This document shows positions 25,910 through 34,086 of a stretch of 64,000 bases of DNA, piece after piece. A program made the translations under genes and the position numbers. Each line of letters starts with the position of its first letter. Positions within the stretch are counted from its first letter, which is position 1. The stretch covers positions 1-64,000 of the forward strand of contig CAJOCQ010000015.1 in the NCBI GenBank assembly GCA_905233135.1. The letters are read 5' to 3'. The DNA comes from an uncultured Selenomonadaceae bacterium. GTDB taxonomy: Bacteria > Bacillota > Negativicutes > Selenomonadales > Selenomonadaceae. The notes under the pieces are model-generated. The model saw only the letters and a list, made by a program, of their open reading frames with translations. It did no database searches and was not told the origin of the DNA.

Positions 25910-27493
25910 ATGGGCAAGGAAATTGGAATAGATTTGGGCACGACAAACACCGTTGTTTCTTACGTCAATAAGAAGGGCAAATTGCGCCAACTGCGCTATG
26001 ACGGCAAGGAAATTATTCCGTCCGTGATTTATTTTCAAAGTAAATCCGAATATTTTATCGGCGATAAGGCAAGAAAATTTTTGAAAGAAAATCCGCAGGC
26101 GGGCGTTGCAAATTTCAAAAGTACGATAGGCAGTACAGAGCGTCACGAAATTACGCCCGAAGACGGCAAGCCTTTTCGCTTGCGTTCAAAGGATATTGCA
26201 AAATTATTTTTGGGCAAAATTTCAAACGGTATTGAAAACAAATTAATCAAGGAATTTGGCGCGGCGGAAGGCGTCATTGACAGGGCGGTTATAACCGTGC
26301 CCGCAAATTTCAGCTCCACCGAAAAAAGCAACACGCGCAACGCCGCAAGAGATGTAGGATTCAGCGACGTTAAATTGACTGCCGAGCCGACTGCTGCCGC
26401 CGTTGCCTATGAAGATTCGCAGGGTGAAGAAAATTCTGACGCCGTTATTTTGGTGTACGATTTCGGCGGCGGTACTTTTGACGTTTCGATTATTCGCAGA
26501 AGGGGCGGCGCGTTTGAAGAAATTACTACCGGCGGCGACAAACATTTGGGCGGCAACACCTTAACAAACATTATTGCGCAGGAAATTTTAAATAAAATTA
26601 ATGACGATTACGGCGTTGAATTTCCTTTCGACGAAGAAGATTTTGATGAGGACGAACACGGAATTTCTTTGACAAATTACAAATTGAATATGAACAGCAT
26701 TTGGGACACCGCCAACCTTATCAAGGAAAATCTTTCCGACACCGAAAATATTTCAATGAATTTTAATATTTTTTTGCCGGGCGATAAAGCCGAACTTATG
26801 GAAGTAGAATTTGACCGCGCCGAATTGGAAAATTATATTGGCAAGTACATTGAAAGAACCGCTGATATAACTTTTCAGACGATTCAACGCGCCAAAAATG
26901 AGTACGGCATTGAGCAAATTAATCAGATAGTTTTGGCGGGCGGCAGTTCCAATATTCCGCTTGTTAAGGAAACTTTGGAGCGGCGGCTGAAAAATCAGGA
27001 TATTGTTTTCTGCGATGACGTTTCAACTTTAATTTCACGCGGCGCGGCGATTCTCGCGCAGCGTCACGCCGAATTTGAAAGTATGTCAAAAGCTGTAACC
27101 GCAATGCAAATGGGCATTGTTGCAACTGAAGGCGTACATTTCGGCAAGTTTCAAGTTATCATTCCCGAAGATACGCCGCTCCCCTGCACCAAGAAAAGGA
27201 CTTTTTACCTTTCAAGCGATAACCTTAAAAAGTTTGAAATTAAATATTACGAACGCGATATAAAAAATTATCCGCGCGCGCTTTTTTCCCGCGATGACGG
27301 CATTGAAGAAATTGATACTGTAATTATTGACAATCTGCCGCCGAATTTGAAGGCGTCCGACGCGCAGATTGAAGTTGCTTTCATTGCGCAAAAAGACGGC
27401 AGTTTGGATATTGGCGTTGAACTTGTGGACAGCGCGGGTAATAAGATTAAGAGCGAAAAATTAAGCGTCAACAAAAAAAGCGATTTGGAGTAG
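25910..27493 (+). CDS. DnaK-like Hsp70, short form without lid
   Basis: 527 residues, ATG behind GAGGTG, 9 bp after the baseplate pair. The complete ATPase motif set is intact: GIDLGTTNTVVSYVNKKG (~5-22), VYDFGGGTFDVSI (~183), and QIVLAGGSSNIPLVKETLER (~340). So it should hydrolyse ATP. From ~385 on a beta-rich region substitutes for the substrate-binding domain (TPLPCTKKRTFYLSSDN and PRALFSRDDGIEEIDTVIID show the SBD-beta pattern), but the helical lid is missing, making it about 100 residues shorter than DnaK. The best-conserved Hsp70 of the five here, and the likely working ATPase of the module. Followed by two helical proteins with a possible GrpE-like end. Confidence 0.85.
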   Translation: MGKEIGIDLGTTNTVVSYVNKKGKLRQLRYDGKEIIPSVIYFQSKSEYFIGDKARKFLKENPQAGVANFKSTIGSTERHEITPEDGKPFRLRSKDIAKLFLGKISNGIENKLIKEFGAAEGVIDRAVITVPANFSSTEKSNTRNAARDVGFSDVKLTAEPTAAAVAYEDSQGEENSDAVILVYDFGGGTFDVSIIRRRGGAFEEITTGGDKHLGGNTLTNIIAQEILNKINDDYGVEFPFDEEDFDEDEHGISLTNYKLNMNSIWDTANLIKENLSDTENISMNFNIFLPGDKAELMEVEFDRAELENYIGKYIERTADITFQTIQRAKNEYGIEQINQIVLAGGSSNIPLVKETLERRLKNQDIVFCDDVSTLISRGAAILAQRHAEFESMSKAVTAMQMGIVATEGVHFGKFQVIIPEDTPLPCTKKRTFYLSSDNLKKFEIKYYERDIKNYPRALFSRDDGIEEIDTVIIDNLPPNLKASDAQIEVAFIAQKDGSLDIGVELVDSAGNKIKSEKLSVNKKSDLE

Positions 27494-27501
27494 TGATTTC
27501 A

Positions 27502-28197
27502 ATGCAAGAATTTTTACAAGCCCTGCGCGAAAGGTACGGCGATATTTCTGCCTACGGAATTTTGAGCCGTCAAAAAAATTTTGGCGAAGATTTAAATTTT
27601 GGCAAAGATTTTAAAAAAGTTGAACAGAATAAATTTTCGCCCGTGAATATTGAAACTTGCGAAGATTGGATAAAGTTGAGAGCCAACGCCGCCGATTTGT
27701 ACGATTTAAAAACTTTTTTTGCGGGGCGGAGTGATTCGCAGAGCCCGCAATTTTTGAATATGATTGAGCAATATCAAAAATTCATTTCAAAAAATCTTTC
27801 GACGCCTGAAGAAATTGAAGCTGAATCTGCAACTGATTTTGTTGCAAAACTTTCTGACACTATAAAAAAATGGTTTTATAACATTTTGGAGGCGGTGCGT
27901 CCCGGTCTTCAAGGCAAGGGCAGTGAATCTGTCAAATATTACGAAGAAATTAATTCGCGCGTTGAAAAATATTTTGCGCGTATAGGGCTTAAAGCGGCGA
28001 ATGTGCAACCTCGCTCAAATTTCAGCGAATGGCTTGAGAAAATGACGGCTATTGAAACGCCGCCGAGAACTTTTACAGACCGCCACAACACCATTGCAGA
28101 AATTTTTATTCAGCCGCGCTATTTTGAATATTACAACGACGAGGGCGAAATTGAAAAATCTTGGATTGAGGGCAAATGCGCGGTTTTCAAAAGGTAA
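27502..28197 (+). CDS. Helical Hsp70-partner protein with conserved C-terminal domain
   Basis: Starts at ATG 27502, 8 bp after the Hsp70 stop, with GGAG at 27487-27490 upstream; a GTG at 27493 is the other option. 231 residues. No coiled coil at the N-terminus, mixed helices, then a C-terminal stretch (KYYEEINSRVEKYFARIGLK, TFTDRHNTIAEIFIQPRYFEYY, ..SWIEGKCAVFKR) that aligns with the end of the next protein, at 28210 (KFYSGLLEKVNKYLAACRVY, .. HFRLDGKMVVFKF). This shared domain may be GrpE-like (terminal beta strands G-K-x-x-V-F-K). It lies between two Hsp70 family genes and is likely a dedicated co-chaperone. Not recognised as a known family. Confidence 0.45.
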   Translation: MQEFLQALRERYGDISAYGILSRQKNFGEDLNFGKDFKKVEQNKFSPVNIETCEDWIKLRANAADLYDLKTFFAGRSDSQSPQFLNMIEQYQKFISKNLSTPEEIEAESATDFVAKLSDTIKKWFYNILEAVRPGLQGKGSESVKYYEEINSRVEKYFARIGLKAANVQPRSNFSEWLEKMTAIETPPRTFTDRHNTIAEIFIQPRYFEYYNDEGEIEKSWIEGKCAVFKR

Positions 28198-28209
28198 GGA
28201 GGGCTTAAA

Positions 28210-29568
28210 ATGGATTTTATAGGCTTACTCGGCTTGTTGGGATTATCGGGCTTTTTTTACGGCAGGCGAATTAACGGCAGAATTGAAATTTTGCGGGAAG
28301 AAGTTCGCCGCAATTCTTCAGCTGCGGACTTTGCAAATTTGCAACAGGAAATTGACAAGTTAAATTATTTGCTTCAAAGTTGCGTAACGAGCGAAGGACT
28401 TAATAATTTTGCGCGGCAGATTAAAAGCGAATTGGTACAGGAATTGCAAAGAGAAATTGCGCACTCTGCCTCGCCGCAAACAGATTTTACCAATTTTCAA
28501 AACAGGATCATAACGCTTGAAAAATTTTGCGCAGAATTTGACGCGCGTTTTGCCGCGTTAGAAAATAAAAAAATTTACGCGCCTGCGCCTTCAAATAGTT
28601 TCTTGGAACAAAAAATTTCTGCGATTGAAAAAAATTATGCAGGAATTGACGCGCGTTTTGCCGCGTTAGAAAATAAAAAAATTTACGCGCCTGCGCCTTC
28701 AAATAGTTTCTTGGAACAAAAAATTTCTGCCCTCGAAAATGAAAATAAAGCTTTAATTCAAAAATTTTCAGAGCAAAATGCAATTCTCTTGCAATGGCAA
28801 AATTCTTTCGCGCAGGTTCAAAACACTTTAAACGCACTTCAAAAACAAGTTGCCGAACAACAAAAAATTATTGCGCAGTATGAATTGCGCCTTAAGGATT
28901 CGGCGAAACCCGCACCAATAATTCCGCCCGTTGAAACGCCCGCGCCGCTGAAAAATTTAACAATTTACAATTTCCAAATTAAAAAACCGAACGCGCCGCT
29001 TTTCTCAAATAATCCCGACGACGCGCCAAAAACTCTCGCCGTTATAGAAAATCTTACCGAAATAACAGATTTTCTGGAAAGTTCCGCCTTCGACAAAAAA
29101 GAAGATTTTATCAAATTGGTAAACAATTACCGCCGCAATTTGAAAAAGTTCGTTGATAAAGTCAACAGTCAAAAGTTCGACGAAGACGCTTTTTCTGAAG
29201 AGGCATCGGGTGCTTTTTTTGACACGCTTTCAAATTATTTTCTGTCAACTTTGCCCGTTTCAATTTATCGCGGCAACAAGGAAAATTTTAAATTCTATTC
29301 GGGCTTGCTTGAAAAAGTCAATAAATATCTCGCCGCCTGCCGCGTGTACACCGAGCTTATTGAACCTAAAAATTTAATGAAACACGACGATATTGAAAAA
29401 ATGGACATCGTGAAAAAAGATACCGCCGCCAAAAATCAAGATAAAATTATTGATGAAGTTGAGCGGCTGCCCTATTTTTTGGATTACTTGACGAGCGACG
29501 ACGACACGGAACATTTTCGGCTTGACGGCAAAATGGTAGTTTTTAAATTTGACGGGGGCAAAAAATGA
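28210..29568 (+). CDS. Membrane-anchored coiled-coil Hsp70-partner protein
   Basis: 452 residues, ATG behind AAGGAGGG. A short N-terminal hydrophobic segment FIGLLGLLGLSGFFYG (~3-18) is followed by basic residues, suggesting inner-membrane anchoring with a cytoplasmic body. Residues ~30-230 are long heptad helix, containing a perfect 85-bp duplication (unit 36 residues) with DARFAALENKKIYAPAPSNS repeated. A Pro-rich spacer (APIIPPVETPAPLKNL) leads to the C-terminal domain (~270-452) that it shares with the 27502 protein. Its stop overlaps the next Hsp70-like gene (ATGA). Probably tethers an Hsp70 partner to the membrane; inference. Confidence 0.5.
   Translation: MDFIGLLGLLGLSGFFYGRRINGRIEILREEVRRNSSAADFANLQQEIDKLNYLLQSCVTSEGLNNFARQIKSELVQELQREIAHSASPQTDFTNFQNRIITLEKFCAEFDARFAALENKKIYAPAPSNSFLEQKISAIEKNYAGIDARFAALENKKIYAPAPSNSFLEQKISALENENKALIQKFSEQNAILLQWQNSFAQVQNTLNALQKQVAEQQKIIAQYELRLKDSAKPAPIIPPVETPAPLKNLTIYNFQIKKPNAPLFSNNPDDAPKTLAVIENLTEITDFLESSAFDKKEDFIKLVNNYRRNLKKFVDKVNSQKFDEDAFSEEASGAFFDTLSNYFLSTLPVSIYRGNKENFKFYSGLLEKVNKYLAACRVYTELIEPKNLMKHDDIEKMDIVKKDTAAKNQDKIIDEVERLPYFLDYLTSDDDTEHFRLDGKMVVFKFDGGKK
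28538..28730 (+). repeat. Perfect 85-bp direct repeat, 108-bp period
   Basis: Copies at 28538-28622 and 28646-28730 are identical. Period 108 bp keeps the coding frame and lengthens the coiled coil by 36 residues. Identity across the full unit implies recent duplication or ongoing homogenisation. Confidence 0.9.
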
Positions 29569-31070
29569 AAAGTTATATCGGCATAGATTTTGGCGCGTGC
29601 AATATTAAAGCGGCAAAAGTTTCTGCAAGCGGCAAGGCGCAAAAAATTAAACTCAACAAGGCGCAGGCGGCAGGGAATTTTATTCCGAATGTCATTTTGT
29701 ACGATGACGTTAAAGGCAACATTGAAATAAAAGTCGGCGGCGGCGCGAAAAACAGCAAGGATTTTGAAAATAAAATTTGGCAGATTAAGCCGAAACTTTC
29801 ACAAAAAATTTGGCGCAAATTTATTAAAAGTTTAGGGCGCGAAGTTGCCGCAAATGAAGCCGTAAAAGATATTTTTGAATGGTTATGGCGCACTATTACA
29901 GAAAAATTTTCAAATGCGGAAGAATTTGAAGCGGTAATTACAGTGCCGGTTTCATTTTCCGAAGTGCAAAAAAATCTTATGAAGCAAGCGGCAATTTCGG
30001 CGGGCGTACCTGTTGCCGCCGTTGTTACGGAGCCGTTCGCCGCAATGTTTTCGCTGGAAGATTTTTTTGAAGAGGACGAAGAGCAGACCGTTTTAATTTT
30101 TGATATTGGCGGCTCGACGCTTGATTTAAGTTTATTCCGCGTGGAAAATTTTGACGACGAATTGAACATTACCGAACTTGCGGCGGCGGGCTTGAAATTC
30201 GGCGGCATTGACATTGACAAGGCGATTTTCAATAACATTTTTCTTGACAAATACGGCGATGAAGTTACCAAAATTCTTGACAGCGGCACGCCGCAATATG
30301 AAATTATGAACGAAATTGAAAAAGTCAAGGAACAGGCGATTATTGAAGGCGAAGAAGTTTCAGGTTTTATTACCGACGAAAACGGCGGGCTTCACGAATT
30401 TACTTTGACGCCCGAAGAAATTAACGCCGTGCTTGAAAAAATTAATGTCAAGGAAAAAATTATTGCGCTGCTTGATGAACTTTTTGAGGACGCGGAAATT
30501 GACAAGGGCGAAGTTACGGCGGTTAAACCTTTCGGCGGCACTTCGTCAATAGATTATTTTACTCAAATGTTGACGGATTATTTTGGCGCGGAAATTTTTG
30601 ACTGCGAAGATTTTGAGAAAGACGATATTTATATGAATATTGCGCTCGGCGCGGCGAAGTACCGCTATTTTGTTGACGCCGAAAACTCCAACGTTTCAAT
30701 TCAAAATGTCATTCCCTACAACATCGGGCTTGCCAAAGAAAATATTTTTTCGCGCAGTATCAAGCGCAATGAGTTAAGCGGCTTTGTTACGCCGCTGAAG
30801 CCGCTTTTAATTTCTGAACTTGAAAAAAATAATTGGCGCGTTGCAGTTTATCAAAGTTTTGCAAATGCTTTTGAATTGCCGCTTGACAGCGAGGACGTTA
30901 TTTTTATCGGCGACGTTGAATTGAATAAAAATCTTTACAGCGTCAATGACGCGGTACTTTTTAATTTGCGCACTGATGACGCGGGGCAAATTATTATAAA
31001 ATTTTTTGAATTTCCGCCGAATGCTGACGCGCCTAAAATTATTGAAGAAAAAATTGTAAAGGCAGGTTGA
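29565..31070 (+). CDS. Divergent Hsp70-like protein, probably altered ATPase
   Basis: 501 residues, ATG overlapping the previous stop. Fold signatures persist but catalytic loops deviate: GIDFGACNIKAAKVSASG replaces the usual G-T-T-N phosphate-1 loop (GAC instead of GTT/GTS), phosphate-2 is LIFDIGGSTLDLSLF (GGS instead of GGG), and the adenosine loop is KPFGGTSSIDYF. From ~380 a beta region with IPYNIGLAKENIFSRSIKRN is retained. These changes predict weak or no ATP hydrolysis, suggesting a pseudo-chaperone or a regulatory subunit. The small coiled-coil gene at 31076 follows 5 bp after its stop. Confidence 0.65.
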   Translation: MKSYIGIDFGACNIKAAKVSASGKAQKIKLNKAQAAGNFIPNVILYDDVKGNIEIKVGGGAKNSKDFENKIWQIKPKLSQKIWRKFIKSLGREVAANEAVKDIFEWLWRTITEKFSNAEEFEAVITVPVSFSEVQKNLMKQAAISAGVPVAAVVTEPFAAMFSLEDFFEEDEEQTVLIFDIGGSTLDLSLFRVENFDDELNITELAAAGLKFGGIDIDKAIFNNIFLDKYGDEVTKILDSGTPQYEIMNEIEKVKEQAIIEGEEVSGFITDENGGLHEFTLTPEEINAVLEKINVKEKIIALLDELFEDAEIDKGEVTAVKPFGGTSSIDYFTQMLTDYFGAEIFDCEDFEKDDIYMNIALGAAKYRYFVDAENSNVSIQNVIPYNIGLAKENIFSRSIKRNELSGFVTPLKPLLISELEKNNWRVAVYQSFANAFELPLDSEDVIFIGDVELNKNLYSVNDAVLFNLRTDDAGQIIIKFFEFPPNADAPKIIEEKIVKAG

Positions 31071-31075
31071 TTTTT

Positions 31076-31258
31076 ATGGATTATGATAAAAAAACTTTTG
31101 ACGAGCTTTTTAATTACGGCAATAAGATTTTGGATAAAATGCAGGACGCCGCCGCCGAAAAATCTGCCGCGTTGGAAAGTTCCAAAGACCGCTATAAAAA
31201 CCTGCGTGAAGATTTGCAGGCGTTGTTGAATCGTAACGTTGAGGAGGAAAAATTTTGA
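31076..31258 (+). CDS. Small coiled-coil protein
   Basis: 60 residues, start chosen at ATG 31076 behind GGCAGG; an in-frame TTG at 31067 is the alternative. Sequence is charged amphipathic helix (MDYDKKTFDELFNYGNKILD then MQDAAAEKSAALESSKDRYK). Stop overlaps the TTG of the next gene (TTGA). Likely a helical partner or subunit for the adjacent coiled-coil protein. No known family. Confidence 0.55.
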   Translation: MDYDKKTFDELFNYGNKILDKMQDAAAEKSAALESSKDRYKNLREDLQALLNRNVEEEKF

Positions 31259-32001
31259 ACACGAATTTTGACGAAAGACAGGCTTTTGAAGATTTGCGCG
31301 GCGTGTTGAATAATATGAATAATTTTGCCAATCACTACTTCGCCGAAATGCAAAAGGCGCAACAGTTAAACGCCGCTAAAGATTCCGAAATTGCGAATTT
31401 AATCGCCGCGCACGAAAAAAATATTGACGCGCTGAAAAATTCTTACCAAGAAAAAATTTACGCGCTTGAAAAAGATTTGTCGGCGGAACGTGAAAAAGTT
31501 TTCGCGCAGGAGAAAAATTTTTTGGCGCAGTTGCAGGAATATAAAACTTCAAATGACGAAGTAACTTTTCAACTTAAAAATTTTCAAGAAACTTTGCGGA
31601 GTGAAAAAGCAAGCCTCGATAACCGCGCCAACGAATTGAAAGAAAAAGAAAGGGAATTGGAAGACGCCAGCGCAAAATTAACTGAAAAGCAAGAAAAATT
31701 TGAAGCAGAAAAAGAAATGCACAAATTGCAAGAAACTCCCGCCGAGCCTGCGCCGAATTTCGACGAAGAACGCAACAGTTTTAATAAAGAAATTGACCAA
31801 CTTAAAAATGACTTGCAGACGCAAAAAGAAGAGTATGAACAGAAAATTTTAAATCTTAATAAAGAAATTGCGGATTTGAAAAAAGTCATTGAAGATAATA
31901 CAAAGGAAGACACGCCGCCTGCGCCCGAAGTTATCAACATTCCCGATAGCGAAAACGATTTTAAAAATTACGAACAAAACAACGGCGCGGGGCAATTTTA
32001 A
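31255..32001 (+). CDS. Long coiled-coil protein
   Basis: 248 residues, TTG start behind GAGGAGG. Almost the whole protein from residue 30 to 215 is heptad coiled coil (YQEKIYALEKDLSAEREKVF, AQEKNFLAQLQEYK, DQLKNDLQTQKEEYEQKIL), interrupted by a Pro-rich hinge near residue 160 (ETPAEPAPNF). No membrane segment. It precedes the Hsp70-vWA gene by 19 bp. Possibly a ruler, tether or scaffold for the Hsp70 complex. Confidence 0.6.
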   Translation: MNTNFDERQAFEDLRGVLNNMNNFANHYFAEMQKAQQLNAAKDSEIANLIAAHEKNIDALKNSYQEKIYALEKDLSAEREKVFAQEKNFLAQLQEYKTSNDEVTFQLKNFQETLRSEKASLDNRANELKEKERELEDASAKLTEKQEKFEAEKEMHKLQETPAEPAPNFDEERNSFNKEIDQLKNDLQTQKEEYEQKILNLNKEIADLKKVIEDNTKEDTPPAPEVINIPDSENDFKNYEQNNGAGQF

Positions 32002-32020
32002 ACGAAAGGTGCTTGATAAA

Positions 32021-34075
32021 ATGGAAGAAATTTTTGTCGGAATTGACTTGGGCACAACCAATACGCTTGCTTGTTATATGAAGAAAGGCAAGCCGAATTT
32101 AATTCGATTCGGCGGAAAAACAATGCTGCCTTCTGTGCTTTACGTTGACTCAGAAAAGGGCGTAATGATAGGCGGTGACGCTAAAAAGCGCGGCATTTAC
32201 GATCCTTTGAATGTCATTCGCTCTTCAAAAACTTATATGGCTGACGCGGGCAAAACTTGGACAGTCGGCGGGAAAACTTTTACGCCTACCGAAGTTGCAA
32301 CCGAAATTTTAAAGGAAGTCAAAAAGCAAATTATAAAAAAATTTAAGTGCGAGCCTGAAACTGTCGTCAACGCGGTTATCACGGTGCCCGCGTACTTTTC
32401 CGGCAACCAAAAGGACGAAACTAAAAAAGCGGGCGCGGCGGCAGGTTTCAACGTTTTGCAAATTATAACTGAACCTATGGCGGCGGCGGTTGCCGCTGTA
32501 CGCGAGCTTGAATTGAACGAAAAAATTTTTGTAGTAGATTTGGGCGGCGGCACTTTCGATATAAGCGTTTTGCAGGCGGAGCAAAGTTCTCATACTTACC
32601 GCGCGCTTGACGTTGACGGCGACAGAAAATTGGGCGGCGACGATTTCGACACGCTGATTTATAATTATTTTATTGATATTATTCAGGACGATTTGGGCAT
32701 TGAACTTTCAAGCGTCGAAAAGTCGGGCATTGCCTACAATGAATATCATTCAATGACTGGGCGCGTACTCGAAGAAGCCGAAAGGGCTAAAATTGCTTTG
32801 AGTGAAGAAACAATTTATAACGTCAATCTGCCCAATCTTTTCAATATCAACGGCAAAAATTACGATTTCAAAATTGAAATGACGCGCGAAGATTTTAATG
32901 ATATTTGTCAGCCGCTTTTTGATAAAATTGTTTCACGCATTAAAAAATTTATTGCCAACAGCGATAAATTTTCGACAGATGAAATTTCGACTATCATACT
33001 TGCGGGCGGCAGTTGTTATATTCCGAAAGTGCGTGAAGACGTTGAAAAAATTTTCGGCAAGAAAGCGGATTCGCAAATGGAATTGGATACGCTCGTTGTA
33101 TACGGCGCGTGCTTTTTTGCGGATTCAATTAACAGCGGCGTTGTATCGAAAATGCAGGATATACTTTCGCACTCTTTGGGCGTTGAAGTTCTTTCGTCCG
33201 ACAAAAAGAAAATGGTACTTTCAAAGATTCTCAACAAGGGCGAAGTTTACCCCTGCACATTTTCAAAAATTTATACTACCGTGCAAAACAATCAAACAAG
33301 CGTGCCAATTTACGTTTACGAGGCGGGCAGCGACGCCGAAAATATTGACGATATTGCCGCGCACGAATTTTACGGTGATGTTTCTTTGGAAAATATTACA
33401 AAAGCTCCTGCGGGAGTGCCGAAAATAAAAGTTACCTTCAGCTATGACGCAAGCGGCATTTTGTCTGTTACGGCGCAGGATGAAGATTCGCACGTTGAAA
33501 GAAAAATCGAAATTAAAAAGAGCGAAAAACCTGCGCGAAAGAAAATTCAGGCGTCAATAGATTTTATGTTATTACTGGACACTTCAGGCAGTATGGACGG
33601 GCAACCAATAAAAGAGGCAAAACGCGCCTGCGATTTTCTTTTTTCTGAAATAATTGACTTCAGCGCGCACCGTTTAGGCTTTATGACTTTTGATTCTTAT
33701 GTAAAGCGGCTTGTACCTTTGACGCAAGACGCCGAAAAATTAAAAAACTCTTTGCGCAATGTAAACACCGGCGGCGGCACAAACTTAACGCCCGCGCTCA
33801 ATGCGGCTGAAGAAGAATTGATTAATTCTCCCAACAAAAAAGTTATAATCATTGTTACGGACGGTTTTCCATTCGATGAAGATTCGTCTTTGAATTACGC
33901 CCGCAAAATGAAAAATGATGGCGTTCGCATTGTAACTATTGGCGCAGGTTCGGGTATTGGTGAAGATTTTATCAAGCAACTTTCAAGCCCGAATGACGCT
34001 TATAAAATTGATGATATGTCGAAGTTGCAGAAAACTTTTGAAACTGCGATTTTGGCAATTTTGGAATCTGAATAG
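32021..34075 (+). CDS. Hsp70 fused to a C-terminal von Willebrand A domain
   Basis: 684 residues from ATG 32021 (GAAAGGTG upstream). The reading frame extends upstream over the coiled-coil gene but those codons are not the start. ATPase: GIDLGTTNTLACYMKKGKPN (~7), FVVDLGGGTFDISVL (~170), LAGGSCYIPKVREDVEKIF (~326), all intact. Substrate-binding-like region to ~500 (SHSLGVEVLSSDKK, YPCTFSKIYTTVQNNQTSVP, VKVTFSYDAS). Then a complete vWA domain ~512-684: MLLLDTSGSMDGQPIKEAKR (MIDAS DxSxS), VNTGGGTNLTPALNAAEEEL (Thr), IIIVTDGFPFDEDSSLNYAR (Asp). A vWA domain binds proteins through a metal ion. So this chaperone carries its own adhesive module, unusual for Hsp70; likely targets it to a particle component. 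Confidence 0.88.
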   Translation: MEEIFVGIDLGTTNTLACYMKKGKPNLIRFGGKTMLPSVLYVDSEKGVMIGGDAKKRGIYDPLNVIRSSKTYMADAGKTWTVGGKTFTPTEVATEILKEVKKQIIKKFKCEPETVVNAVITVPAYFSGNQKDETKKAGAAAGFNVLQIITEPMAAAVAAVRELELNEKIFVVDLGGGTFDISVLQAEQSSHTYRALDVDGDRKLGGDDFDTLIYNYFIDIIQDDLGIELSSVEKSGIAYNEYHSMTGRVLEEAERAKIALSEETIYNVNLPNLFNINGKNYDFKIEMTREDFNDICQPLFDKIVSRIKKFIANSDKFSTDEISTIILAGGSCYIPKVREDVEKIFGKKADSQMELDTLVVYGACFFADSINSGVVSKMQDILSHSLGVEVLSSDKKKMVLSKILNKGEVYPCTFSKIYTTVQNNQTSVPIYVYEAGSDAENIDDIAAHEFYGDVSLENITKAPAGVPKIKVTFSYDASGILSVTAQDEDSHVERKIEIKKSEKPARKKIQASIDFMLLLDTSGSMDGQPIKEAKRACDFLFSEIIDFSAHRLGFMTFDSYVKRLVPLTQDAEKLKNSLRNVNTGGGTNLTPALNAAEEELINSPNKKVIIIVTDGFPFDEDSSLNYARKMKNDGVRIVTIGAGSGIGEDFIKQLSSPNDAYKIDDMSKLQKTFETAILAILESE

Positions 34076-34086
34076 GAGTTGGCGTA

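Noticed and set aside
31889..32020. Upstream extension of the Hsp70-vWA reading frame
   Set aside because: It overlaps the coiled-coil gene in another frame. ATG 32021 has the ribosome site and starts EEIFVGIDLGTTNT directly.
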